Shown one piece after another: positions 41,043 through 50,485 of a stretch of DNA of 64,000 nt. The position numbers were made by a program, and so were the translations under genes. Each line of letters opens with the position of its first letter. Positions within the stretch are counted from its first letter, which is position 1. The notes beneath the pieces are model-generated. The model was not told the DNA's origin. It worked only from the letters and a program-made list of their open reading frames with translations, and did not search any database. This stretch comes from Verrucosispora sp. WMMD573. GTDB lineage: Bacteria > Actinomycetota > Actinomycetes > Mycobacteriales > Micromonosporaceae. The stretch covers positions 558,001 through 622,000 of the forward strand of contig NZ_CP114901.1 in NCBI RefSeq assembly GCF_027497175.1, written 5' to 3'.

Positions 41043-42236
41043 GTGACGAGCAGCGATGTCGATCCGCTGGTGGCCCGGATGCGCCCGTTCGGGACGACGA
41101 TCTTCGCCGAGATGTCCGCCCTCGCGGCGCGTACCGGGGCGGTGAACCTCGGGCAGGGTTTCCCGGACACCGACGGCCCGCCCGAGATGCTCGCCGCTGC
41201 GGCGGAGGCCCTGGCCGCCGGCCGCAACCAGTACCCGCCCGGCCCCGGCATCCCCGAACTACGGGCGGCGGTGGCCGGGCACCAGCGCCGCTTCTGGGGG
41301 CTGGAGTACGACCCCGACGGCGAGGTGGTGGTGACCGCCGGTGCCACCGAGGCCATCGCCGCGGCCATCCTCGCCCTCTGCGAACCCGGCGACGAGGTGG
41401 TCTGCTTCGAGCCCTACTACGACTCGTACGCGGCCTCGATCGCCCTGGCCGGTGCGATCCGGCGACCGGTGACGCTCCGCCCCGACGCCGACGGGAGGTA
41501 CACCTTCGACCCGGCGGCACTGCGGGCCGCGTTCGGTGCGCGTACCCGGCTGGTGCTGCTGAACTCACCACACAACCCGACCGGCAAGGTGTTCACCCCG
41601 GATGAACTGGCCCTGGTCGCGCAGCTGTGCCAGGAGCACGACACGTACGCGGTCACCGACGAGGTGTACGAGCACCTGGCCTTCACCGACGCCGTCAGCG
41701 GGCACGTGCCGCTGGCCACGCTGCCCGGGATGCGCCAGCGCACCCTGCGGATCTCCTCGGCCGGCAAGACCTTCTCCTGCACCGGATGGAAGGTGGGGTG
41801 GGCCAGCGGGCCGGCGGCGCTGGTGTCCGCGGTGCTCCGGGTCAAGCAGTTCCTCACCTTCGTCAACGCCGGGCCCCTGCAACCCGCGGTGGCTGTGGCG
41901 CTCGCGCTGCCCGACGACTACTTCACCGCCTTCCGGGCCGATCTACAGGCCCGCCGTGACCAACTGGTCAGCGGGCTGACCGCCGCCGGGTTCGACGTGT
42001 TCGCCACGGAGGGCACGTACTTCGTCACCGCCGACATCACCGACCTCGGCGGCACCGACGGCGTCGACTTCTGCCGTGCGCTGCCCGAGCGCTCCGGCGT
42101 GGTGGCGGTGCCCACCCAGGTCTTCTACGACGATCCCGAGGCCGGACGGCGGCTGATCCGGTTCGCCTTCTGCAAACGCCAGGAGGTGCTGGCCGAGGCG
42201 GTGACCCGGCTGCGCCGGCTGCCCGAGTTCCGGTGA
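41043..42236 (+). CDS. dapC: class I aminotransferase, probable N-succinyldiaminopimelate aminotransferase
   Basis: 397 residues, fold type I PLP enzyme. The N-terminus (MRPFGTTIFAEMSALAARTG, AVNLGQGFPDTDGPPEML) closely resembles M. tuberculosis DapC (Rv0858c) as I recall it. PLP Lys242 is in ISSAGKTFSCTGWKVGWASG. NSPHNPTGKVF, TDEVYEHLAF and the terminal Arg in RLIRFAFCKR are present. DapC acts in lysine and diaminopimelate synthesis; methionine or kynurenine aminotransferases are related, so substrate is not certain. GTG 41043, divergent from glmS; converges on the 42248 gene with 11 bp between. Confidence 0.82.
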   Translation: MTSSDVDPLVARMRPFGTTIFAEMSALAARTGAVNLGQGFPDTDGPPEMLAAAAEALAAGRNQYPPGPGIPELRAAVAGHQRRFWGLEYDPDGEVVVTAGATEAIAAAILALCEPGDEVVCFEPYYDSYAASIALAGAIRRPVTLRPDADGRYTFDPAALRAAFGARTRLVLLNSPHNPTGKVFTPDELALVAQLCQEHDTYAVTDEVYEHLAFTDAVSGHVPLATLPGMRQRTLRISSAGKTFSCTGWKVGWASGPAALVSAVLRVKQFLTFVNAGPLQPAVAVALALPDDYFTAFRADLQARRDQLVSGLTAAGFDVFATEGTYFVTADITDLGGTDGVDFCRALPERSGVVAVPTQVFYDDPEAGRRLIRFAFCKRQEVLAEAVTRLRRLPEFR

Positions 42237-42247
42237 CCGACCCGGCG

Positions 42248-43348
42248 TCAGCGCGGGGTGTGGGCAGTCCCGGCGTCGGCCGACGCCGCGACGACCGACG
42301 ACCGCGCGGCCCGGGCCCGTCGCCGCGCCGCCGACCAGGCCAGCACCATCGCCGCGAGGAAGAGCGCGGGTGCGAGCTGAGCGAGTTCGACTGCCGCACG
42401 GATGTCGTCGGTGACCGCCAGGAAGCGGGCACGTTCGGCCGCGTCCTGCCACTCCTCAGGGTCCAGACCGAGGTAATCGTGCATGAGGACGAGCGCGCAG
42501 GCCGCCGGCACCGCGATCAGCAGCAGGGGAAGCCGGCCTCGGGTCGAGCGGCGTAGCGCGGCCCACCAGGTCAGGGCGGCGAGCGCCAGCGTGCCGACCA
42601 TGGTGAGCACCGACGCGGTGCCGAAGGTGGGCCACCAGACGTTGCGCCGGTCCAGTTCGTCAGCGGTTGCGCCGTACACGGTCAACCAGGGCAGAGCCAG
42701 GCCGGCCAGCAGCGCCAACGAGCCGGCCGCAGCGGTGACGATCCGACCGGAGCCCGGCCACCAACTGGTCAGCACCACGATGGCGAGGGCCGCGACGGCG
42801 AGCACCGCGAACGTCAGACCAGGGCTGTCGTAGCCGTACGAGATGGACCCGTAGTCCCCGTCCAGCATCGGCGCCAGCCGGCGGACCACCTCGGCCCAGC
42901 GGGCAGCGGCCTCGTCCGGTCCCGAGGAGAGGTGGTAGGCCGCGCCGACCAGGACCGTCGACATGGCCAGCAGCGCGCCGCCCGCCGCGACGGCTGCGGC
43001 CCGCCCCGCGGTGCCCGGCAGCACCGCCGAGGCAACTGCCAGCAGCACCAGGGGCACCAGCACGAGCAGGTACGCCCATCCCCAACCGTCGATCTCGGTG
43101 ACCGCGAGCCCGGCGGTCGAATCCTGATGGACGAGCGAGTCACCCCTGGTGCGGCCCAGCACTCTGAGGGTCACCTCGGACCACGGTGCCGCCACGGAGC
43201 CGACAGCCAGCCCCAGCGCCACCACGATCATGAGCAGGCGACCCCAGTGGGCCCCGATCCAGCTCTGTGGTGCGCTGGGCGGGGCCTCGGCCAGCTGGCC
43301 GGCGGGCGGCCCGAGGGAACCAGGAGAACCTGGGTGGGACACAGTCAC
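42248..43348 (-). CDS. conserved multi-pass membrane protein
   Basis: 366 residues. A Pro/Ser-rich cytosolic start (1-30), then about eight hydrophobic helices including LLMIVVALGLAVGSVAAPW, WAYLLVLVPLVLLAVASAVL, LTFAVLAVAALAIVVLTSWW and LFLAAMVLAWSAARRRARAA at the end. Loops between helices one and two (SEVTLRVLGRTRGDSLVHQD) and three and four are extracellular-looking. No enzymatic motif. The family is not recognised. GTG 43348. Upstream is glmM in the same direction at 113 bp distance, so cotranscription is possible. Confidence 0.75.
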   Translation of the reverse strand: MTVSHPGSPGSLGPPAGQLAEAPPSAPQSWIGAHWGRLLMIVVALGLAVGSVAAPWSEVTLRVLGRTRGDSLVHQDSTAGLAVTEIDGWGWAYLLVLVPLVLLAVASAVLPGTAGRAAAVAAGGALLAMSTVLVGAAYHLSSGPDEAAARWAEVVRRLAPMLDGDYGSISYGYDSPGLTFAVLAVAALAIVVLTSWWPGSGRIVTAAAGSLALLAGLALPWLTVYGATADELDRRNVWWPTFGTASVLTMVGTLALAALTWWAALRRSTRGRLPLLLIAVPAACALVLMHDYLGLDPEEWQDAAERARFLAVTDDIRAAVELAQLAPALFLAAMVLAWSAARRRARAARSSVVAASADAGTAHTPR

Positions 43349-43461
43349 CCCCGAAGATGTGGCGTCCGCCCGTACGGCGGCCGGCGGTCATCGTCCCACG
43401 GCACGCTACACAGTAGGGGGACGCGGGTGCGGGCCGAGCTGATCGCAGCCGGCGGGGTGGG

Positions 43462-44814
43462 TCAGGCCGGGCTGGCGGTACGGACGTGGTCGGCGATGCG
43501 CTCGGCGACCTCACGGGCCTGCTGCTCGGTGGCCGCCTCGACCATCACCCGGACCAGCGGCTCGGTACCCGACGGGCGCAGCAGCACGCGGCCGGTCTCG
43601 CCCAGCTCGGCCTCGGCCCGCTCGACCTCGGCGCGTACGGCCGGTGCGGCGGCGCCGACGGTGCGGTCACCGACCGGCACGTTGATCAGCACCTGGGGAA
43701 GCTTGGTGACCACGCTGGCGAGGTCCGCCAGGGAGCGACCGGTGGCCGCCATCCGGGCCATCAGGTGCAGCCCGGTGAGCACCCCGTCACCGGTGGTCGC
43801 GTACGCCGGCATCACGATGTGCCCGCTCTGCTCGCCGCCCAGGGCGAGCCCGGAGGCACGCAGCTCCTCCAGCACGTACCGATCGCCGACCTTGGTCTCG
43901 ACCAGCCGGATGCCCGCCGCGGACATGGCCAGGCGCAGGCCGAGGTTGCTCATCACGGTGGCGACCAGGGTGTCCCCGGTCAGCGTGCCGGCTTCTCGCA
44001 TGGCCAGCGCCAGGATCGCCATCACCTGGTCGCCGTCGACCTCGTCGCCGTCGGCGGTCACGGCCACGCACCGGTCGGCGTCACCGTCGTGCGCGATGCC
44101 GAGTAGCGCCCCGTGCTCCACCACCGCCTGGCGCAGCGCCTCGATGTGGTTGGAGCCGCACTCGTCGTTGATGTTGAGCCCGTCCGGCTCGGCGTTGATC
44201 GCGATGACCTCGGCACCGGCTTCCCGGTAGACCGCCGGGGCCACCTCGGCGGCGGCGCCGTTGGCACAGTCGACCACGACCTTGATCCCGTCGAGGCGGT
44301 GCGCCGCGGTCCCGGCGACGTGCTGCACGTAGTGGTTAGCGCCATCGAGCAGGTCGTGCACCCGGCCCACTCCCGCGCCGACCGGACGCTTCCAGGCGGT
44401 GGTGGCGTTGGCCTCGATGGCCGCCTCGATCCGCATCTCGATCTCGTCGGGCAGCTTGTGCCCGCCGGCCGCGAACAGCTTGATCCCGTTGTCCGGCATC
44501 GGGTTGTGCGAGGCCGACAGCATCACGCCGAGATCCGCCTTGGCCTCCGCGGTGAGGAACGCCACCGCCGGAGTGGGCAGCACACCCACCCGGATCACCG
44601 TCGCCCCCGCGCTGGTCAGCCCGGCCACCACAGCAGCCTCAAGCATCTCGCCGCTGGCCCGGGTGTCCCGCCCCACCACGGCCAGCGGGGCGCGGCCACG
44701 ATCCGACTCGGCGAGGGTGTGGGCGGCCGCAACGGCCACCGAGAGCGCCAACTCCGGGGTGAGATCGGCGTTCGCCCGCCCGCGTACGCCGTCCGTGCCG
44801 AACAACCGGCCCAT
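43462..44814 (-). CDS. glmM: phosphoglucosamine mutase
   Basis: Interconverts glucosamine-6-P and glucosamine-1-P. 450 residues, full length. [13 protein letters not shown] starts the protein, phospho-Ser102 is in [14 protein letters not shown], the metal loop is [10 protein letters not shown], the sugar-binding loop [10 protein letters not shown], and the phosphate site [19 protein letters not shown] 44814; an upstream in-frame extension of 25 residues has no homology. It lies next to rpsI-rplM, the common actinobacterial order. Confidence 0.97.
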   Translation of the reverse strand: MGRLFGTDGVRGRANADLTPELALSVAVAAAHTLAESDRGRAPLAVVGRDTRASGEMLEAAVVAGLTSAGATVIRVGVLPTPAVAFLTAEAKADLGVMLSASHNPMPDNGIKLFAAGGHKLPDEIEMRIEAAIEANATTAWKRPVGAGVGRVHDLLDGANHYVQHVAGTAAHRLDGIKVVVDCANGAAAEVAPAVYREAGAEVIAINAEPDGLNINDECGSNHIEALRQAVVEHGALLGIAHDGDADRCVAVTADGDEVDGDQVMAILALAMREAGTLTGDTLVATVMSNLGLRLAMSAAGIRLVETKVGDRYVLEELRASGLALGGEQSGHIVMPAYATTGDGVLTGLHLMARMAATGRSLADLASVVTKLPQVLINVPVGDRTVGAAAPAVRAEVERAEAELGETGRVLLRPSGTEPLVRVMVEAATEQQAREVAERIADHVRTASPA

Positions 44815-44876
44815 ACCCACCAACCTCCGATGAACTGCCGATACTAGGAGAAATGCCTTGTCGTGAGGCGACGGAA

Positions 44877-44919
44877 ACGGCCGGCCCACCTCCCCGTCGA
44901 GGGGAGGCGGACCGGCCGT
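44877..44919. terminator. rplM-rpsI operon terminator
   Basis: A two-part hairpin: outer arms ACGGCCGG (44877-44884) and CCGGCCGT (44912-44919), inner CCTCCCC/GGGGAGG. It lies 29 bp past the rpsI stop on the minus strand and before the glmM start. Confidence 0.7.
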
Positions 44920-44948
44920 CCGTCAGAAGTACAAGGTGCGGCTGGTGA

Positions 44949-45413
44949 TCAGCGCTTCGAGTACTGGGGAGCCTTACGGGCCTTCTTGAGGCCGTACTTC
45001 TTGCTCTCCTTGACCCGGGCGTCCCGGGTCAGGAAGCCGGCCTTCTTCAGGGCCGGACGGTCGTCGGGCTCGCTGACGATCAGCGCCCGAGCGATGGCCA
45101 GCCGCAGCGCACCGGCCTGGCCGGTGGTGCCACCGCCCCGCAGGTTGGCGATGACGTCGAACGCCTCGGGCTTCTCGGCGGTCACCAGCGGATCCTTGAT
45201 CAGCTGCTGGTGCACCTTGCTCGGGAAGTACGCCTCCAGGTCACGCCCGTTGCAAGTGATCTTGCCGGTGCCCGGCACGATGCGCACCCGGACGATGGCC
45301 TCCTTGCGCCGACCCACGGTCTGGATCGGGCGGTCACCACGAGGCGCGCGCGCGACGGGCGCCGGCGCCTCGGTGGCCTCAGGGGCGACCTCGGTGGCGG
45401 TGATGTCGGTCAT
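44949..45413 (-). CDS. rpsI: 30S ribosomal protein S9
   Basis: 154 residues. An acidic/Ala-Pro N-terminal extension (1-30, typical for actinobacteria) precedes the S9 core [40 protein letters not shown] and the basic tail [20 protein letters not shown] ending in SKR, which reaches the P-site tRNA. ATG 45413 follows AAGGAAG. 20 bp after rplM. Confidence 0.99.
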   Translation of the reverse strand: MTDITATEVAPEATEAPAPVARAPRGDRPIQTVGRRKEAIVRVRIVPGTGKITCNGRDLEAYFPSKVHQQLIKDPLVTAEKPEAFDVIANLRGGGTTGQAGALRLAIARALIVSEPDDRPALKKAGFLTRDARVKESKKYGLKKARKAPQYSKR

Positions 45414-45433
45414 GCTGCTTCCTTCGCCCGCGC

Positions 45434-45877
45434 TCACTGCGCGATCTGCTTGATCTCGAACGGCACCGGCTGCTGCGCGCCGTGCGGGTGCTCGGCACCG
45501 GCGTAGACCTTCAGCTTCTTGATCAGCTGACGGCCGAGCTTGTTGTGCGGGAGCATCCCCTTCACCGCCAGCTCGATGGCCCGCTCGGGGCGCTTGGCCA
45601 GCAGCTCCTCGTAGCCGACCTGCTTGAGGCCACCCGGGTAACCGGAGTGCCGGTAAGCGATCTTCTGCTGGCGCTTGTTGCCGGTCAGCGCTACCTTGCC
45701 CGCGTTCACGACGACGACAAAGTCGCCCGTGTCGACGTGCGGCGCGAAAGTCGGCTTGTGCTTGCCCCGCAGCAGCGTGGCGGCGTGGGTGGCCAGGCGG
45801 CCCAGCACGACATCAGAGGCGTCGATGACGTGCCACTGACGCTCGATCTCACCCGGCTTCGGGCTGTACGTACGCAC
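45434..45877 (-). CDS. rplM: 50S ribosomal protein L13
   Basis: 147 residues, exact family length. [55 protein letters not shown] ([16 protein letters not shown]) and [20 protein letters not shown] are diagnostic. GTG 45877 gives the standard N-terminus, and a longer frame to 45988 is rejected. First gene of the rplM-rpsI operon; the promoter must be in 45878-46000. Confidence 0.99.
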   Translation of the reverse strand: MRTYSPKPGEIERQWHVIDASDVVLGRLATHAATLLRGKHKPTFAPHVDTGDFVVVVNAGKVALTGNKRQQKIAYRHSGYPGGLKQVGYEELLAKRPERAIELAVKGMLPHNKLGRQLIKKLKVYAGAEHPHGAQQPVPFEIKQIAQ

Positions 45878-46023
45878 AGGTCTACCTTGTCTCGTCGTCG
45901 GTCTGGGGTAGCGCGCCGAGGTGACCAGGACATCCCAGCCGGACCAGCGCGCACGAACGACCAAGCGTACCTCAGGCGGCACGCCCACAGATGTCGTACA
46001 ACAGCAGGCAACGATACCCGCAG

Positions 46024-46061
46024 CCCCGCCGGCCGGTCAAAACGGGGTCCGGTCGGCGGGG
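46024..46061. terminator. narK terminator hairpin
   Basis: CCCCGCCGGCCGG (46024-46036) and CCGGTCGGCGGGG (46049-46061) pair with one mismatch in 13, 24 bp after the transporter stop on the minus strand, in the 208-bp gap before rplM. Confidence 0.6.
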
Positions 46062-46085
46062 CGAGCGGGTTCTGCATGACGGCCG

Positions 46086-47453
46086 TCACACCCCGGCGCG
46101 GGCCATCCGGCTGCCGGGACGCAGGTACGCCGCCCAGGTGACCACCAGCAGCAGCAGGAAGAACCCCACGTAGAAGCGCAACGCCGGCTGGATGCCTCCG
46201 TAGGTCGACCGGGCCCAGGCGTAACAGATCGGCACCAGGAAACCGCCGAAGGCACCGACCGCGGAGATGATGCCCAGGGCACCGGCGGCCTGCCTCCGCA
46301 TCGCCAGCATCACCTCCGGCGCACCGCCGCGCTCCTCGCCCTTGATCTGGAAGATTCTGCTGATCATCCGGTAGGTCGAGCCGTTGCCGACGCCGGTGGC
46401 CACGAAGAGCAGCAGGAAGGCCACGAAGAACAGGCCCATGCTGCGCCGCTCCACCGACCAGAGCGCGCCCAGGGCACCGACCGCCATCAGCACGAAGCTG
46501 GCCACCGTGACCCGGGCCCCACCGACGAGGTCGGAGAGGCGGCCACCGAACGGCCGACAGAGCGAGCCCACTCCCGCGCCGAGGAACGCCCAGGCCAGCG
46601 CGACGTCCGGCCGACCGAACACCGAGTTGAGCAGGGTGGGGAAGGCCGCCGAATAGCCGATGAACGAGCCGAAGGTGCCGATGTACAGCAGCGACATGAT
46701 CCAGGTGTCGCGGTGCCGTAGCGACGACCAGACCGGCCCCACGTCTGCCTTCGCCTCGACCAGGTTGTCCATGAAGAGGTACGCGCAGACGGCGGCGATC
46801 ACCGCCAGCGGGATGTACATCAGACCGGCCCGGGACAGTGCGAGCCCGCCGCCCAGCACGATCACCTGGGGCACCACGAACTGCACGACGGCCACCCCGA
46901 TGTTGCCGCCGGCGGCATTGAGCCCCAACGCCCATCCCTTCTCCCGCTCCGGATAGAAGAAGGAGATGTTGGCCATGCTGGAGGCGAAGTTGCCGCCACC
47001 GAACCCCGCCGTGGCGGCGATCAGCAGCAGCGACACGAATCCGATCTCCGGGTGCTCGACCGCCCAGGCCAGTCCGGCACAGGGCACGATCAGCAGCAAC
47101 GCGGAGATGACCGTCCAGTTGCGGCCGCCGAAGACCGGCACGGCGAAGGTGTACGGCAGCCGCAGCAGGGCGCCGACTCCGCTGGGTACGGCGGTCAGCC
47201 AGAGCGCCTGGCTGGTGGTGAGCTGCCATCCGGAGTCGCCGAGCCGGACGACGACGATGCTCCAGAGCAGCCACACCGAGAAGCCGATGTGCTCGGCGAA
47301 GATCGACCAGATGAGGTTGCGTCGGGCGACACCGCGGCCGATCCGCTGCCAGAAGGCGGGATCCTCCGGTGCCCAGTGCCCGATCCACCGACCTGGTCGG
47401 CGATCCAGGCTCTCCTCTTCGATTACCGTCGGCTGCTCGCTCGTGGTGGTCAT
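46086..47453 (-). CDS. narK: nitrate/nitrite transporter, NNP family
   Basis: Major facilitator of 455 residues with about 12 membrane helices. The NNP signatures are clear: GFGGGNFASSMANISFFYPEREKGWALGLNAAGGNIG (in parts AGFGGGNFASSMANISF and LGLNAAGGNIG) and a second Gly-rich motif near FVATGVGNGSTYRMI. A basic loop PFGGRLSDLVGGARV is the MFS signature. It takes up nitrate or exports nitrite for the assimilation operon at 48317-55878, from which it is separated by the toxin-antitoxin pair. ATG 47453. Strand opposite to nasA, so it has its own promoter. Confidence 0.94.
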   Translation of the reverse strand: MTTTSEQPTVIEEESLDRRPGRWIGHWAPEDPAFWQRIGRGVARRNLIWSIFAEHIGFSVWLLWSIVVVRLGDSGWQLTTSQALWLTAVPSGVGALLRLPYTFAVPVFGGRNWTVISALLLIVPCAGLAWAVEHPEIGFVSLLLIAATAGFGGGNFASSMANISFFYPEREKGWALGLNAAGGNIGVAVVQFVVPQVIVLGGGLALSRAGLMYIPLAVIAAVCAYLFMDNLVEAKADVGPVWSSLRHRDTWIMSLLYIGTFGSFIGYSAAFPTLLNSVFGRPDVALAWAFLGAGVGSLCRPFGGRLSDLVGGARVTVASFVLMAVGALGALWSVERRSMGLFFVAFLLLFVATGVGNGSTYRMISRIFQIKGEERGGAPEVMLAMRRQAAGALGIISAVGAFGGFLVPICYAWARSTYGGIQPALRFYVGFFLLLLVVTWAAYLRPGSRMARAGV

Positions 47454-47560
47454 GCCGCAGAAGTTAGGGAGCTGCCGTTACCGCGGCGTTCGCCGTTCGG
47501 GTCGGCTCGGCAACGTGGATCGCACCACGGTTCGACGGCGACGGTGAGGAATGTGTCGGC

Positions 47561-47866
47561 TCAGAGCTGCTGAAGGATGCGCAACGCCCGGTCCACCCGC
47601 CGCATCGTCTCCGCGTCGGCGACGTCCACGCATTCGGTGAACCACTTCTTCATCGGCGAGGATATCCGGTCGGGCATCACCACCCGGTCCCCCATCGACA
47701 CCGCAAGTGGTGAATCGCGCAGCAGCGCTGCCTCCACCACCTCGGCCACGATCACGATGGGCACCGCCGTCGAGTTGTAGACATCGGAACTGATCACCAG
47801 GCCGAGGCGTTCCCGGGCACCCTCGATCCGCCAGACCTCGCTCCTACGCAGCACGTGGCGGACCAC
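47561..47866 (-). CDS. MazF/PemK-like toxin of a toxin-antitoxin pair
   Basis: 101 residues. RRSEVWRIEGARERLGLVIS, then AVPIVIVAEVVEAALLRDSP and GDRVVMPDRISSPMKKWFTE fit the PemK/MazF ribonuclease fold (SEVW opening, VIxxD, strand-rich core). GTG 47866 overlaps the upstream antitoxin gene by 23 bases, so the pair is translationally coupled, antitoxin first. Lies between narK and nasA, interrupting the nitrogen cluster. Toxicity is inferred; the usual catalytic RP motif is modified to RERLG. Confidence 0.75.
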   Translation of the reverse strand: MVRHVLRRSEVWRIEGARERLGLVISSDVYNSTAVPIVIVAEVVEAALLRDSPLAVSMGDRVVMPDRISSPMKKWFTECVDVADAETMRRVDRALRILQQL

Positions 47867-48101
47867 CGAAGAGCAGATCGTCGACCATGCCTACCTCCTG
47901 GGCATCGGCCAGCGAGGCCGATTCCAGATCCAGCCCGGCCCGCCCGACCGCGGCGGCATGCGCGGCGAAGACCTCGCGCAGCGCCTTCTCCCGGGCCGCC
48001 TGGTCCATCCAGGCGGAGAGCGAGAGCCCCTCCTGCTTGGCGAACCGCCGGGCATCCGCGATCGTCTCGTCGGCGAACGACAGAGTCACCTTGGCTGTCA
48101 T
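47844..48101 (-). CDS. antitoxin, ribbon-helix-helix-like
   Basis: 85 residues. The N-terminal strand-helix-helix TAKVTLSFADETIADARRFA, KQEGLSLSAWMDQAAREKAL is typical of ribbon-helix-helix antitoxins (xVTLSF strand, SLSAWMDQAA helix). The acidic C-terminal half (LDLESASLADAQEVGMVDDL) would clamp the toxin. ATG 48101 lies inside the inverted repeat at 48097-48127, which suggests autoregulation. First gene of the pair. Confidence 0.78.
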   Translation of the reverse strand: MTAKVTLSFADETIADARRFAKQEGLSLSAWMDQAAREKALREVFAAHAAAVGRAGLDLESASLADAQEVGMVDDLLFGGPPRAA

Positions 48102-48127
48102 ACCGGCAGACTACCCGCAGGTATGAC
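48097..48127. promoter_or_regulatory. inverted repeat over the antitoxin start, probable autoregulatory operator
   Basis: GTCATACC (48097-48104) and GGTATGAC (48120-48127) are perfect 8-bp arms 15 bp apart. The left arm contains the antitoxin start codon. A second, overlapping repeat ATGAC-TTCCA-GTCAT follows (48123-48137). Binding by the antitoxin is inferred from its fold and the position. Confidence 0.55.
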
Positions 48128-48254
48128 TTCCAGTCATCCCGGCAATCCGCGCGCGACAGCCACGGCCATCTCGATCTCCCACATATCAGGATTGCTGTTC
48201 CACATTGTGAACCTCGCGAGTCGTCCCTCAGCCGAGGTGCGGTGTGAGCGGCTC

Positions 48255-48292
48255 TTGACAGGACCGAAACAAACGGGACGCGGACCGGAAAC
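48255..48292 (+). promoter_or_regulatory. GlnR box upstream of the nitrate assimilation operon
   Basis: TTGAC-N6-GAAAC-N6-GACGC-N6-GAAAC (48255-48259, 48266-48270, 48277-48281, 48288-48292). This fits the actinobacterial GlnR consensus gTnAC-n6-GaAAC-n6-gTnAC-n6-GAAAC in spacing throughout; both b-sites are perfect, the first a-site is good, and the second a-site is weak. It lies 25 bp before nasA, whose ATG is at 48317. Confidence 0.75.
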
Positions 48293-48316
48293 TGCCCAAC
48301 GGCACGCTTTGCCGAC

Positions 48317-50485
48317 ATGACAGACGGTGCACGGCCGGCGACGCGACCGGGGCGCGAGCCCCGGGAGGTGGCGACCCACTGCCCGTACTGCGCCCTCCAG
48401 TGCGGGATGGTCCTGCGCGAGGAGGACGACGCGGTAAGCGTGCTACCTCGCCAGTTCCCCACCAACCGGGGCGGCCTCTGCCAGAAGGGCTGGACCTCGG
48501 CCGAGTTGCTCAGCCATCCCGAACGATTGACCACTCCCCTGCTCCGCGACCCGGCCACCGGCGAGCTGCGCCCGGCCACCTGGGAGGCCGCGCTGGACCG
48601 GATCACCACAGGTCTTCGCGACGTGCAGGAGAGGCACGGCCGCGACGCGGTCGCCGTCTTCGGCGGGGGCGGTCTCACCAACGAGAAGGCGTACGCGTTG
48701 GGCCGGTTCGCGCGGGTGGCGCTGGGCACCCGGCACATCGACTACAACGGACGGTTCTGCATGTCCTCGGCCGCGGCCGCCGGCATGCGCGCCTTCGGGG
48801 TTGACCGGGGGCTGCCGTTCCCGCTGTCCGACCTGGGTCAGGCAGACACTCTGCTGCTGGTCGGCGCGAACCCGGCGGAGACCATGCCGCCGCTGGTGCG
48901 CTGGTTGACCGAGCAACGGGAGCGGGGCGGCAAGCTGATCGTGGTCGACCCACGGGTGACCGCCACCACCCGGCAGGCCGACCTGCACCTGCAACCGCTG
49001 CCCGGCACCGACCTTGCGGTGGCCAGCGCGCTGCTGCACATCGCCCTGACCGAGGGGTACGTCGACGGTGACTACGTCGCCGCCCGTACCACCGGTTTCA
49101 CCGCCGTGCGACGCACCGTGGCGGGCTGGTGGCCCGCCCGCGCCGAAGCGCTCTCCGGCGTGCCCGTGGCCGACCTGGAGGAGACCGCGCGAGCCCTCGG
49201 CACCGCCGAACGGGCGATCATCCTCACCGCACGCGGCGCCGAACAGCACGCCAAGGGCGTCGACACCGTCACCGGCTTCGTCAACCTCGCCCTCGCGCTC
49301 GGACTGCCCGGCCGCCCCGGCTCCGGATACGGCTGCCTGACCGGGCAGGGCAATGGGCAGGGTGGCCGGGAGCACGGGCAGAAGGCCGACCAGCTCCCCG
49401 GGTACCGCAAGATCGACGACCTGGAGGCCCGGGCCCACGTCGCACGGGTCTGGGGAGTGCCGGCCGACGAGTTGCCCGGACCGGGCGTGCCGGCATACCA
49501 GCTGCTCGACTCGCTCGGCACCGACCAGGGGCCACGGGCGCTGCTGGTGTTCGGCTCGAACCCGGTGGTCTCCGCGCCCCGCGCCGCCCGGGTCGAGGGC
49601 CGCCTGCGCGACCTGGACCTGCTGGTCGTCGCCGACTTCCTGCTCTCCGAAACGGCGGTGTTGGCCGACGTGGTGCTGCCCACGGCCCAGTGGGCCGAGG
49701 AGGACGGCACGATGACCAATCTGGAAGGGCGGGTGCTGCGCCGGCGGGCGCTCCGTCCGCCTCCGGCGGGTGTCCGCACCGACCTGGAGATCCTGGCCGC
49801 CCTCTCGGCCCGGATGCGAGGAACACCTCCGCTCCGCGCGGTGCCGGCGAACGGCACCGACTCGACCACGACCCCACGACCGAGCGAAGCGCAGGCGGCG
49901 GACCCGGGCCTGGTCTTCGCCGAGCTGCGCCGGGCCTCGGCCGGCGGCATCGCCGACTACGCCGGGATCAGCTGGGACCGGATCGACGCCGCGGACGGCG
50001 TCTTCTGGCCGTGTCCCGACGACGACGGGCCCGACTCCCCCCGACTCTTCACCGACCGCTTCGCCACCGCCGACGGGCTGGCCCGGTTCCACCCGGTGGA
50101 GCATCGGCCCGCGGCCGAGGAGGTCTGCGCCGACTACCCGCTGCACTTCACCACCGGCCGGGTGCTCGCCCAGTACCAGTCCGGCACCCAGACGCGCCGG
50201 GTGGCCGCGCTGCGCCGGGCCGCCCCCGAGGCGTTCGTGGAGTTGCATCCGGATCTCGCCGAGCGGCTGGGCGTCGCCGACGGCGAGCCGGTACGCGTGC
50301 TCTCCCGGCGCGGCCAGTTCCAGGCACCGGCCCGGCTGAGCCCGGGCATCCGGCCGGACACCGTCTTCGCGCCGTTCCACTGGGGTGGGCGGGCGCGGGC
50401 GAACTCCGTCACCAACGACGCCGTCGACCCGGTCTCCGGGATGCCGGAATTCAAGATCTGCGCGGTACGGGTGGAGAAGGCATGA
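48317..50485 (+). CDS. nasA: assimilatory nitrate reductase catalytic subunit
   Basis: Reduces nitrate to nitrite in the cytosol. 722 residues, Mo-bis-MGD family. The N-terminal [4Fe-4S] ligands are CPYCALQCG (about 22-30) and Cys55 in LCQKGW. The molybdopterin domains follow with GGGGLTNEKAYALGRFARVA, YNGRFCMSSAAAAG (Cys as probable Mo ligand, about 155) and GQGNGQGGREHGQKADQLPG. The C-terminal cofactor domain (about 610-722) has FTTGRVLAQYQSGTQTRR and APFHWGGRARANSVTN. No signal peptide. First of five overlapping genes behind a GlnR box. Confidence 0.95.
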   Translation: MTDGARPATRPGREPREVATHCPYCALQCGMVLREEDDAVSVLPRQFPTNRGGLCQKGWTSAELLSHPERLTTPLLRDPATGELRPATWEAALDRITTGLRDVQERHGRDAVAVFGGGGLTNEKAYALGRFARVALGTRHIDYNGRFCMSSAAAAGMRAFGVDRGLPFPLSDLGQADTLLLVGANPAETMPPLVRWLTEQRERGGKLIVVDPRVTATTRQADLHLQPLPGTDLAVASALLHIALTEGYVDGDYVAARTTGFTAVRRTVAGWWPARAEALSGVPVADLEETARALGTAERAIILTARGAEQHAKGVDTVTGFVNLALALGLPGRPGSGYGCLTGQGNGQGGREHGQKADQLPGYRKIDDLEARAHVARVWGVPADELPGPGVPAYQLLDSLGTDQGPRALLVFGSNPVVSAPRAARVEGRLRDLDLLVVADFLLSETAVLADVVLPTAQWAEEDGTMTNLEGRVLRRRALRPPPAGVRTDLEILAALSARMRGTPPLRAVPANGTDSTTTPRPSEAQAADPGLVFAELRRASAGGIADYAGISWDRIDAADGVFWPCPDDDGPDSPRLFTDRFATADGLARFHPVEHRPAAEEVCADYPLHFTTGRVLAQYQSGTQTRRVAALRRAAPEAFVELHPDLAERLGVADGEPVRVLSRRGQFQAPARLSPGIRPDTVFAPFHWGGRARANSVTNDAVDPVSGMPEFKICAVRVEKA

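Noticed and set aside
48443..50380. 645-residue minus-strand frame over nasA
   Set aside because: Antisense to a clear molybdoenzyme gene; no motif of its own.
49129..50481. N-terminal extension of the FAD reductase frame into nasA
   Set aside because: The extension is Arg/Pro-rich out-of-frame nasA sequence; the FAD motif starts just after ATG 50482.
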